From Microbacterium maritypicum (GTDB lineage: Bacteria > Actinomycetota > Actinomycetes > Actinomycetales > Microbacteriaceae): a stretch of 64,000 bases of DNA. A program made the translations under genes and the position numbers. The notes under the pieces are model-generated. The model was given only the letters and a program-made list of their open reading frames with translations. It was not told the DNA's origin and ran no database searches. The stretch covers positions 434,001 to 498,000 of the forward strand of contig NZ_CP168030.1 in assembly GCF_041529975.1 (NCBI RefSeq). The letters are read 5' to 3'. Of the stretch, positions 35,413 through 42,803 are shown piece by piece (within the stretch, counting starts at the first letter, position 1; each line of letters starts with the position of its first letter).

Positions 35413-36042
35413 ATGTCCACTCTCTACACACTCCCCGAGCTGCCCTACGACTACTCGGCCCTCGAGCCGCACATCTCCGGCAAGATCATGGAGCTGCACC
35501 ACTCCAAGCACCACCAGGCCTATGTGACCGGTGCGAACACCGCACTCGAGCAGCTCGCCACGGCGCGCAGCGCGGGCGACCTCGCGAACGTCAACAAGCT
35601 CGAGAAGGACCTCGCGTTCAACCTCGGCGGCCACATCAACCACTCGGTGTTCTGGCAGAACCTCTCGCCCGAGGGTGGCGGCGCTCCCGAGGGTGAGCTC
35701 GAGGCCGCGCTCGTCGACGCGTTCGGATCGATCGACGCCTTCCGCGCGCACTTCACCGCGACGGCACTCGGTGTGCAGGGGTCGGGCTGGGCCGTGCTCG
35801 CCTGGGACAGCGTGGGCGCTCGCCCCGTCATCTTCCAGCTGTTCGACCAGCAGGGCAACGCACCCCTCGGTGTCACGCCGCTGCTGCAGCTCGACGTCTG
35901 GGAGCACGCCTACTACCTCGACTACCTCAACGTGCGCGCCGACTACGTCAAGGCGTTCTGGAACCTCGTGAACTGGCCCGACGTGCAGCGCCGCTTCGAG
36001 GCAGCGCGCACGGCGACGAAGGGGCTCATCGTCGCCGACTGA
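35413..36042 (+). CDS. sodA: Superoxide dismutase, Mn/Fe type
   Basis: 209 residues, the whole Mn/Fe-SOD fold: [32 protein letters not shown] with the first His ligand, [10 protein letters not shown] with the second, and [12 protein letters not shown] with Asp and His. Cytosolic; converts superoxide to oxygen and peroxide. Mn against Fe cannot be settled by eye, though actinobacterial homologues are mostly Mn. AAAGGAAG lies ahead of ATG 35413. It sits 22 nt behind the flavin reductase gene, so it probably also responds to SoxR. Confidence 0.96.
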   Translation: MSTLYTLPELPYDYSALEPHISGKIMELHHSKHHQAYVTGANTALEQLATARSAGDLANVNKLEKDLAFNLGGHINHSVFWQNLSPEGGGAPEGELEAALVDAFGSIDAFRAHFTATALGVQGSGWAVLAWDSVGARPVIFQLFDQQGNAPLGVTPLLQLDVWEHAYYLDYLNVRADYVKAFWNLVNWPDVQRRFEAARTATKGLIVAD

Positions 36043-36058
36043 CCGGCGACGGCGCGGT

Positions 36059-36346
36059 TCACGCGAGAGTGAGGAAGAGTTTCTCGAGTTCGGCCATCGA
36101 CACACCGTCCGTGTCGGTGGCCGTCTCCGTCTCCGACCCGGGGTCCGTCAGGCAGTCCTTCATGGCCGAGGCGATGATCTGGAATCCGGCTTTGTCGAGC
36201 GCCGAGGTGACGGCGGCGAGCTGCGTGACGACGGCTCGACAGTCACCTCCGTTCTCCACCGCCGCGATCACAGCCCCGAGCTGACCTTGCGCGCGCTTGA
36301 GGCGGTTGGCGATCTTGCGCTGGGTCTCGGCGTCTGCGGATGACAT
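36059..36346 (-). CDS. CsoR-family repressor of the CstR-like (persulfide-sensing) type
   Basis: 95 residues, all-helical CsoR/DUF156 fold. In M. tuberculosis CsoR the Cu(I) ligands are Cys36, His61 and Cys65. Here Cys36 and Cys65 are present but position 61 is Ala, so copper binding is unlikely. The two-Cys pattern is that of CstR, which senses persulfide by forming Cys-Cys sulfur bridges. The neighbouring rhodanese fusion supports this. GGGAG precedes ATG 36346. Two ATACCC/GGGTAT dyads upstream are the likely operators, controlling both directions. Confidence 0.85.
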   Translation of the reverse strand: MSSADAETQRKIANRLKRAQGQLGAVIAAVENGGDCRAVVTQLAAVTSALDKAGFQIIASAMKDCLTDPGSETETATDTDGVSMAELEKLFLTLA

Positions 36347-36377
36347 GTTCGCTCCCTGAGTGTCGACTGAACTGATC

Positions 36378-36425
36378 ACTATACCCCCTGGGGTATAGTG
36401 ATCCCTCGTATACCCATGGGGGTAT
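36378..36425. promoter_or_regulatory. Two CstR/CsoR-type operators
   Basis: Operator 1: arms ACTATACCCC (36378-36387) and GGGGTATAGT (36390-36399), perfect, 2-bp centre. Operator 2: ATACCC (36410-36415) and GGGTAT (36420-36425). Both carry the ATACCC...GGGTAT core known for CstR. They lie between the repressor (minus) and the small Cys protein and reductase (plus). Confidence 0.85.
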
Positions 36426-36445
36426 CGGTGAGGAGTCGAGAAACG

Positions 36446-36610
36446 ATGTGTCGAGCAGTCCGTTGCAAGACCTGTGGCAAGACGACCTGGGCGGGGTGCG
36501 GTCAGCACGTCGACGCCGTGCGCCGCACGGTGCCCGCGGCGCAGTGGTGTTCCGGGCACCCGAAGGAGCCGGCGCAGGGCGGATTCTTCTCGAGGATGTT
36601 CCAGCGATGA
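36446..36610 (+). CDS. Small Cys-rich conserved protein (possible zinc ribbon)
   Basis: 54 residues opening MCRAVRCKTCGKTTWAGCGQ and with WCSGHP near residue 36. Five Cys and two His could bind zinc. AGGAG sits ten bases before ATG 36446, and the stop overlaps the reductase start (ATGA). From memory, similar 50-60 residue proteins are widespread in actinobacteria without a known role. Its place as first cistron under the CstR-like operators suggests a part in sulfur or metal stress; that is inference only. Confidence 0.8.
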   Translation: MCRAVRCKTCGKTTWAGCGQHVDAVRRTVPAAQWCSGHPKEPAQGGFFSRMFQR

Positions 36611-38253
36611 CGTCGACCGAACCGCGTACCGTCGTCATCGTCGGCGGGGTCGCCGGGGGGATGTCCGCCGCCGCACGCCTGCGCCGGCTCGACGAGCACG
36701 CGCAGATCGTGATCTTCGAACGTGGGCCCGAGGTCTCGTACGCGAACTGCGGCCTGCCCTACTACGTCGGAGGTGTGATCGCCGATCGCGAATCGCTGCT
36801 GCTGCAGACACCCGTATCCCTGCGCAGCCGTTTCGGACTCGATGTGCGCGTGCGGCATGATGTCGTGCGGATCGACACCGCGCAGAAGCTCGTCGAGGTG
36901 GTGGATCTCGAGACGGGGCACCACCTCGTGCAGCGCTACGACGCATTGGTCCTCGCCACCGGGGCGAGGCCCCGGCGGGACGAGCCCGCCTCGGACATCC
37001 CCACACGCAGCCTGCGGACGGTCGAAGACGCGGATGCGATCGACGTCGCGCTCTCCCGCGCGGGCATTCCCGTCGTGGTCGTCGGCGGCGGATACACGGG
37101 CCTCGAGGCGGTCGAGAACCTCGTCGCGCGAGGCGCATCCGTGACGCTCGTCCAGCGCGGCCCTCAGCTGCTCGCCCCTCTCGACACGGAGATGGCCGCC
37201 CCCATCGCGGCCGAGATCCGTGCGCACGGCGTCGACGTGCGTCTCGGCGTGGAGGTCGTTCGAGCCGGTTCCGGAAGTGTCACGCTGAGCGACGGCGCCA
37301 TCGTCCCCGCAGAGCTCGTCGTCGACGCCTCCGGGGTGGTGCCGGAGACCTCGCTCGCGGCCGACGCCGGAATCCTGCTCGGCGAGACCGGAGGGATCCG
37401 GGTCGATGCTTCCTGCCGCACCAGCGCTCCCGACGTCTACGCCGTGGGAGACGGAGTCGAGAAGCTCGACCTCGTCGGCGGAGACGCGGCACTGATCACC
37501 ATGGCCGGTCTCGCGAACCGGCACGGGCGAATGGTGGCAGACCTCATCGCGGGGCGCGCGGAGTCGGCGCGACCCGCACTCGGCACCGGGATCGTCCGCG
37601 TGTTCGGGATCGTCGCAGCGAAGACGGGGTGGAGCGAACGGCAGCTTCGATCGGCGGGACGCGAGTTCTACGTCGTGCACGTGCACCCGGGATCCCACGC
37701 CGGCTACTACCCCGGAGCCGAGACCCTGTCGATGAAGATGCTCGCCGACCCGGACTCCGATGCCATCCTCGGTGTGCAGATCGTCGGACGCGACGGTGTC
37801 GACAAGCGCATCGACGTGGTGGCGACCGCCATGCAGGCCGGCATACCGGCCGCCGAGCTCGCGCATCTCGAACTCGCCTACGCGCCGCAGTTCGGCTCGG
37901 CGAAGGATGCGGTGAACATCCTCGGCTACGTCGCGGAGAACACTCGCACCGGAACGACTCCGACGGTCCAATGGCATGAACTCGAAGCCGCGCGGAGGGC
38001 GGGAGCGACGCTGATCGATGTCCGCGCGCCGTCGGAGTTCGCTGCCGGCGCGATCCCCGGTGCGATCAACATGCCGCTGGATGAGATCCGTGACCGGCTC
38101 GGCGAACTCCCCGGCGGTCCGATCGTGGTCCACTGCCAGGTGGGCCTGCGCGGGCACATCGCCACCAGACTGCTCCGGCAGCGCGGGGTCGACGCGCGCA
38201 ACCTCGATGGAGGTTACCGGACCTGGAGCGATGGCGTGCAGGGTCGCGACTAG
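36607..38253 (+). CDS. CoA-disulfide reductase with C-terminal rhodanese domain
   Basis: 548 residues. N-terminal FAD domain (IVGGVAGGMSAAARLRRL), active Cys48 in YANCGLPYY, NAD domain (VVVVGGGYTGLEAVENL), dimer domain with YYPGAETLSMKML, and a rhodanese domain from about 450 with Cys510 in VHCQVGLRGH. CoADR-Rhd fusions reduce CoA-disulfide or CoA-persulfide with NAD(P)H and handle sulfane sulfur in the cytosol. Control by the CstR-like repressor next door fits. The stop codon overlaps that of the convergent lacI gene by 3-4 bp, leaving no room for a terminator. Confidence 0.92.
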   Translation: MTSTEPRTVVIVGGVAGGMSAAARLRRLDEHAQIVIFERGPEVSYANCGLPYYVGGVIADRESLLLQTPVSLRSRFGLDVRVRHDVVRIDTAQKLVEVVDLETGHHLVQRYDALVLATGARPRRDEPASDIPTRSLRTVEDADAIDVALSRAGIPVVVVGGGYTGLEAVENLVARGASVTLVQRGPQLLAPLDTEMAAPIAAEIRAHGVDVRLGVEVVRAGSGSVTLSDGAIVPAELVVDASGVVPETSLAADAGILLGETGGIRVDASCRTSAPDVYAVGDGVEKLDLVGGDAALITMAGLANRHGRMVADLIAGRAESARPALGTGIVRVFGIVAAKTGWSERQLRSAGREFYVVHVHPGSHAGYYPGAETLSMKMLADPDSDAILGVQIVGRDGVDKRIDVVATAMQAGIPAAELAHLELAYAPQFGSAKDAVNILGYVAENTRTGTTPTVQWHELEAARRAGATLIDVRAPSEFAAGAIPGAINMPLDEIRDRLGELPGGPIVVHCQVGLRGHIATRLLRQRGVDARNLDGGYRTWSDGVQGRD

Positions 38254-39257
38254 ATCAGGCGGGCGGTGGTTCCGCGCACGTTCAGCTCGTACGGCAGTGC
38301 CGACGGGATGTGCACCTCGTCCGGGGTGGTGAGCTTCGCCAGCACCGCATCCGCGGCCCGCTCGCCCTGCCCGAGCGGGAACTGGTCGACGGTGGTCAGG
38401 CGGAAGAATTCGCCGAGCTCGTGCCCGTCGATGCCGACGATCGACAGCTCATCCGGCACGCTGAAACCCAGGTCGCGGGCCGCGAGCAGCGCCCCGATCG
38501 CCATCTCATCGGATGCCGCGAACACCGCCGTCGGTCGGGGGCCCGGCCGTCCGAGCAGCTGCTTCGCCGCGCGGTAGCCGCCCTCGACCGTGAAGTCCGC
38601 CGGCTCGAGGAAGGCGTGGTTCAGAGGGATCCCGGCCTTCGCCAGGGCCTTCTCGAACCCGAGGCGTCGGTTGGTGGGGATGTGAAAGTCGATGTCGAAC
38701 TCGGGGTTGGCGCCGATGTGCGCGATGTCGGTGTGGCCGAGGCCGATCAGGTGCTCGGTGGCGAGCTGGGCGACCGCCACGTCGTCGACCGTGAGGGTGT
38801 CGAGCTTCGGGTTCGGGCCGCCGATCGCGATGACCGGCAGGCCGAGGTCGAGCAAATGCTGTGTCTCGTCGGCGTCGAGTTCGATCGACACCGCGATCAC
38901 GGCATCCACACGCTGCCGACGCAGGAACGTGTCGAACACGTGCCGACGCACGTCCTTGTCGGCGGTGATGTTGTAGAGCGTGATGTCGTAACCGGCGCGC
39001 ATCAGCGCGGCCGAGACGCCCGACAGCACCGTGCTGAAGAACCACCGGTCGAGGAACGGGACGACCACCCCGATGTTGCGGGTGCGCCCCGATGCGAGGC
39101 TCGACGCGCGCGAGGAGACGACGTAGCCGAGCGACTGCGCCGCGGCCTGCACCCGCTCCCTGGCGGACTCGGACACGTGGCCGCGGCCGCTGAGCGCGCG
39201 CGAGACGGTCGCGGTGGAGACCCCGGCGAGCCGGGCGACCTCATCGATGCTGGCCAT
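38250..39257 (-). CDS. LacI-family repressor, probably of the adjacent alpha-glucosidase
   Basis: 335 residues. Residues 1-60: LacI headpiece SIDEVARLAGVSTATVSRALSGRGHVSESARERV with the hinge SSLASGRTRNIGVVVP; then a periplasmic-binding-like sugar domain. AGAGGAA precedes ATG 39257. It lies 95 bp behind the GH13 gene on the same strand, separated by a strong hairpin, so it has its own promoter or readthrough. A LacI-type dyad CTGCAAACGCTTACAG ahead of GH13 is the probable target. Confidence 0.92.
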   Translation of the reverse strand: MASIDEVARLAGVSTATVSRALSGRGHVSESARERVQAAAQSLGYVVSSRASSLASGRTRNIGVVVPFLDRWFFSTVLSGVSAALMRAGYDITLYNITADKDVRRHVFDTFLRRQRVDAVIAVSIELDADETQHLLDLGLPVIAIGGPNPKLDTLTVDDVAVAQLATEHLIGLGHTDIAHIGANPEFDIDFHIPTNRRLGFEKALAKAGIPLNHAFLEPADFTVEGGYRAAKQLLGRPGPRPTAVFAASDEMAIGALLAARDLGFSVPDELSIVGIDGHELGEFFRLTTVDQFPLGQGERAADAVLAKLTTPDEVHIPSALPYELNVRGTTARLI

Positions 39258-39275
39258 GTGTTCCTCTGAGAAATC

Positions 39276-39336
39276 GTTCCGGTCGCGGCTCCCGTTATCT
39301 CACGACGTGGCGAGCGACGGGATCCGCGACCGGAAC
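39276..39336 (-). terminator. Long hairpin between GH13 and lacI
   Basis: Arms of 20 bp with one mismatch: 39276-39295 (GTTCCGGTCGCGG...) and 39317-39336 (...CCGCGACCGGAAC), 21-nt loop. It lies 15 nt past the GH13 stop and 19 nt before the lacI start. Likely terminator or attenuator limiting lacI expression from the GH13 promoter. Confidence 0.65.
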
Positions 39337-39351
39337 GGGGTGTGGGGCGGG

Positions 39352-41013
39352 TCAGACCGTGGTGTACCAGACGGCGGTGTCGACCGGGATCGACGAGCCG
39401 TCGAACGGCTGGCTCTTCAGCATCACGCTCGCGTCGGCCGGCAGCTCGATCGGTGCGGTGCCGAGGTTCGCGACCACGTGCACGTCGCCGCGGCGGAAGG
39501 CCACCGTGTCAGCGCCGGCATCCTCCCAGACCAGGGAACCTGCGCCGAAGCCGTGCTCGCGACGAGACGCGAGCAGACGCTTGTACAGGGCGAGCGTCGA
39601 GCCGGGGTCGACCTCTTCGACGTCGCGGGCGTACGTCGCCCACTCGGTCGGCTGCGGGAGCCACGACAGTCCGGTCTCGTTGAAGCCGAAGGCCGGAGAC
39701 TCCGCCTCCCAGGGCAGCGGCACGCGGCATCCGTCGCGTCCGTAGCGCTTGCCCTCGGTGCGGAACCAGGTCGGGTCCTGACGGAACTCGTCGGGGATCT
39801 CCATCGCCTCGGGGAGCCCGAGCTCTTCGCCCTGGTACAGGTAGGCCGAGCCGGGGAGCGCGAGCATGAGGGTGGTCGCCGCGCGGGCGCGGGCCAGGCC
39901 GATCGCGGTGTCGGGCTTGTTCGGGGTGTTCGGTCCGATGCCCTCACCCTGGGGGTTGTCGGCCGTGAGCGCGAGGCGCGACGCGTGCCGCACGACGTCG
40001 TGGTTCGAGAGCACCCAGGTGCTGGGCGCTCCGACGCCGCCGAACTCGTCGAGCGACTCGCGGATGACATCCCCCAACGACTTCGCATCCCACGGCGTCA
40101 TCAGGTACGGGAAGTTGAAGGTCTGGTGCATCTCGTCCGGACGCACCCAGAGCGCGGTCTGCTTGAGCGTCGGCATCCAGGCCTCGCCGCACAGCGCACG
40201 GTCGCCGTCGTACTCGGCGAGCACCTTGTGCCAGTCGCGGTAGATCTCGTGGACGCCGTCCTGGCCCCAGTACGGCACGTTCGATTCGCCGCCGCCCATG
40301 GAGTCGGCGTCGGTCGGCGGGGTGTAGTCCGGAAGGCCCTCGGTCTTGATCATGCCGTGGGCGACGTCGACCCGGAAGCCGTCGACACCGCGGTCGAGCC
40401 AGAAGCGCAGGATGGAGCGGAACTCCTCCTGCACCTCTTCGTTGTTCCAGTCGAAGTCGGGCTGCGTGGCGTCGAAGATGTGCAGGTACCACTGGCCGGG
40501 GGTGCCGTCGGCCTCGGTCACGCGCTGCCACATGCCGCCGCCGAACACCGACTCCCAGTTGTTCGGCGGGAGCTCGCCGTTCTCGCCCTTGCCGTCGCGG
40601 AAGATGTACCGCGCGCGCTCCGGGCTGCCCGGCGCCGCCTTGAGTGCTTCCTGGAACCACACGTGCTGGTCGGACGAGTGGTTCGGGACCAGGTCGACGA
40701 TCACGCGGATGCCGCGGTCATGGGCCTGGGTGAGCATCTCGTCGAAGTCGGCGAGCGTGCCGAACAGGGGGTCGACGTCGCGGTAGTCCGCCACGTCGTA
40801 GCCGGCGTCGCGCTGCGGGCTGGTCATGAAGGGGCTGAGCCAGATCGCGTCGACGCCGAGTTCCTGCAGCGAGTCGAGGCGGCTGGTGATGCCCGGGAGG
40901 TCGCCGATGCCGTCGCCGGAGGCGTCCGCGAAGGATCGGGGATAGATCTGGTAGATGACGGCGCTGCGCCACCACTCGGAACCGGGGGCTGCGATCTGCT
41001 CAAGCTGTGCCAT
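39352..41013 (-). CDS. GH13 alpha-glucosidase (oligo-1,6-glucosidase-like)
   Basis: 553-residue cytoplasmic enzyme. VIYQIYPRSFADASGDGIGDLPGI opens the barrel; DLVPNHSSDQH; nucleophile Asp216 in GFRVDVAHG; acid/base Glu277 in GEAWMP; Asp339 in LSNHDV. The Val after Asp216 (VDV) is the residue often linked to alpha-1,6 preference in oligo-1,6-glucosidases, but some alpha-1,4 enzymes share it. TAGCCT (minus strand 41025-41020) ends 6 nt before ATG 41013, so it is probably leaderless, with the LacI operator directly upstream of the -10. Confidence 0.93.
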   Translation of the reverse strand: MAQLEQIAAPGSEWWRSAVIYQIYPRSFADASGDGIGDLPGITSRLDSLQELGVDAIWLSPFMTSPQRDAGYDVADYRDVDPLFGTLADFDEMLTQAHDRGIRVIVDLVPNHSSDQHVWFQEALKAAPGSPERARYIFRDGKGENGELPPNNWESVFGGGMWQRVTEADGTPGQWYLHIFDATQPDFDWNNEEVQEEFRSILRFWLDRGVDGFRVDVAHGMIKTEGLPDYTPPTDADSMGGGESNVPYWGQDGVHEIYRDWHKVLAEYDGDRALCGEAWMPTLKQTALWVRPDEMHQTFNFPYLMTPWDAKSLGDVIRESLDEFGGVGAPSTWVLSNHDVVRHASRLALTADNPQGEGIGPNTPNKPDTAIGLARARAATTLMLALPGSAYLYQGEELGLPEAMEIPDEFRQDPTWFRTEGKRYGRDGCRVPLPWEAESPAFGFNETGLSWLPQPTEWATYARDVEEVDPGSTLALYKRLLASRREHGFGAGSLVWEDAGADTVAFRRGDVHVVANLGTAPIELPADASVMLKSQPFDGSSIPVDTAVWYTTV

Positions 41014-41019
41014 GCGAAC

Positions 41020-41041
41020 AGGCTACTGCAAACGCTTACAG
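41020..41041 (-). promoter_or_regulatory. LacI operator and -10 of the GH13 gene
   Basis: Dyad CTGCAAACGCTTACAG (41026-41041), symmetric at 12 of 16 positions with the central CG usual for LacI-family sites, abuts the -10 TAGCCT (minus strand 41025-41020). Binding there would block the -10/-35 spacer. Confidence 0.65.
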
Positions 41042-41130
41042 TCGTGCCAGAGCGGGTATCGAATCGGTTCGAAGACCTTGTCGGCGCGGGCGAGGAGTAG
41101 CCTGACGGCATCCGATGAGTGGAGGCTGTC

Positions 41131-41559
41131 ATGGTTCCCGAGATCAACTACTGGGCGGTGCTGCTGGCCACCGCGTCGAGCATGATCGTCGGCTCGATCT
41201 GGTACGCCCCGAAGGTGTTCGGCACCCGCTGGTCGAAGCTGGCGAACGTCGACATGGACCGTCCGGCGGCCACGGCGATGTGGCCCATCATCACCACGGT
41301 CATCGTCAGCTTCATCACGGCATGGGTGCTCGCCGGGGCATCCGCCATCGCCTGGCATTTCTACGGCGGCGCGTTCTTCTGGGGCACCATCGTCACGGCG
41401 GTCACGCTGTGGGCGGGCTTCACCGCCGCACGTTTCATCACCCACGATGCGTTCGAGGGTCGCTCGACGAGGCTGACCACGCTGAACATCGCGCACGAGC
41501 TGGTCACGGTCGTGGTGATGGCCGTGATCATCGGCGTCTGGCCGCCGGCACTCGGCTAG
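41131..41559 (+). CDS. DUF1761-family membrane protein
   Basis: 142 residues, four spans: NYWAVLLATASSMIVGSIWYAPKVFGTRW is the DUF1761 signature start, then three more hydrophobic helices. GGAGG five bases before ATG 41131 fixes the start (an ATG at 41119 is in frame but lacks a site). Function of the family is unknown. Stands alone between GH13 and the convergent SDR gene. Confidence 0.88.
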   Translation: MVPEINYWAVLLATASSMIVGSIWYAPKVFGTRWSKLANVDMDRPAATAMWPIITTVIVSFITAWVLAGASAIAWHFYGGAFFWGTIVTAVTLWAGFTAARFITHDAFEGRSTRLTTLNIAHELVTVVVMAVIIGVWPPALG

Positions 41560-41605
41560 GTCGTGCGGGGGCGTCGGCGGGGAGCCCGTCGACGACCCCG
41601 CGCGG

Positions 41606-42502
41606 TCACGGCGTCGGCATGCCGCCGTTGACGTTCAGCGTCTCGCCGGCGACATAGCTCGACTCCGCCGACGCCAGGAACACGTATGCCGGGGCGAGCT
41701 CGGCGGGCTGTCCCATCCGGCCGAGCGGGGTGTCCTCGCCGAAGCTGTCCAGCTTCTCCTGCGGCTGACCGTCGCTCGGCTGCAGCGGTGTCCAGATCGG
41801 GCCGGGCGCCACCGCGTTCACACGGATGCCCTTCGGGGCGAGCTGCTCGGCAAGCCCCTTCGTGAACGCGTTGATGGTCGCCTTGGTCGAGGCGTAGTCG
41901 ACGAGGATGCCGGACGGCGAGTACGCCTGGATCGACGTGGTGTTGATGATCGTCGAACCGGCGGGGAGGTGCGGCAGCGCCGCCTTCGTGATCCAGAACA
42001 TCGCGTACACGTTGGTCTTGAACGTGTCGTCGAACTGCTCGTCCGTGATGTCGATCAGCGACTCCTGGTAGACCTGCTTCCCGCCATTGTTGACGAGGAT
42101 GTCGAGCCCGCCCAGGGCGGCCACCGCATCGGCGACGAGTGTCCGGCAGTACTCGGGGTCGCGGAGGTCGCCCGGCAGAGCGGCGACCTTCACGCCGGCC
42201 TCGCGGAGGATCCCGGCGATGCGGCTCGCATCCTCCTCCTCTTCGGGCAGGTACGAGATCGCGACGTCGGCACCCTCTCGGGCGAACGCGATCGCTGTGG
42301 CCGCGCCGATACCGGAGTCGCCGCCGGTGATCAGCGCCTTGCGGCCGGTGAGCCGTCCGGTGCCGCGGTAGCTCTCCTCGCCGAGGTCGGCCTTCGGGGC
42401 CAGGTCGGCGTCGAGGCCGGGCTCCGGCATGTGCTGCTTCTCGGGTTCGATGTCCGCGTAGAGCTCGGCAGGGTTGGTGAAGGTGTACTGGTCGCGGGGC
42501 AT
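41606..42502 (-). CDS. SDR-family oxidoreductase (YghA-like)
   Basis: 298 residues. A 50-residue N-terminal extension, then the Rossmann motif ITGGDSGIGAATAIAFAREG, NNGGKQ, catalytic Ser in INTTSIQAYSP, YASTK (Tyr/Lys) and APGPIWTPLQPSDGQP. The extension and the latter motif place it with the YghA/GolD-like glucose- or aldehyde-dehydrogenase-type SDRs. AAAGGA precedes ATG 42502. Cofactor is probably NADP+; substrate unknown. Confidence 0.9.
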   Translation of the reverse strand: MPRDQYTFTNPAELYADIEPEKQHMPEPGLDADLAPKADLGEESYRGTGRLTGRKALITGGDSGIGAATAIAFAREGADVAISYLPEEEEDASRIAGILREAGVKVAALPGDLRDPEYCRTLVADAVAALGGLDILVNNGGKQVYQESLIDITDEQFDDTFKTNVYAMFWITKAALPHLPAGSTIINTTSIQAYSPSGILVDYASTKATINAFTKGLAEQLAPKGIRVNAVAPGPIWTPLQPSDGQPQEKLDSFGEDTPLGRMGQPAELAPAYVFLASAESSYVAGETLNVNGGMPTP

Positions 42503-42803
42503 GATGCGTCCTTTCGACAGCGGCTGATCGTCTCCGCCCCCCCGTGCTCTGCGTGTGAGACGCGGGCACGGGTCCCGGCGGCGAGTGGTCTCCCAGCGTG
42601 CGGCCGACCTCCCCCTCGGGGCAAAAGCCTTGCGCACCTCGGCCCCGGTTGCTATGCGGACGCCGTCGCGAGGCATCTCCGCCGGACGGAGAACTAGACC
42701 TTCGCCACTTCTGCGGGGATGTTCGATGTGCGAATGTTCCTATCGTGGCCGTCCGGCCGCCCACGGACCGCGAGCGGACCGTGTTCCTGCCAGAGGGGTT
42801 CCG
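42503..42803. other. Intergenic region, 301 bp
   Basis: Divergent promoter region of the SDR and the secreted protein. No ORF with coding character. Noted: two spaced GATGTTCG/GAATGTTCC-type half-sites (42718-42742) and GAGGGG ahead of ATG 42804. Nothing else recognised. Confidence 0.5.
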
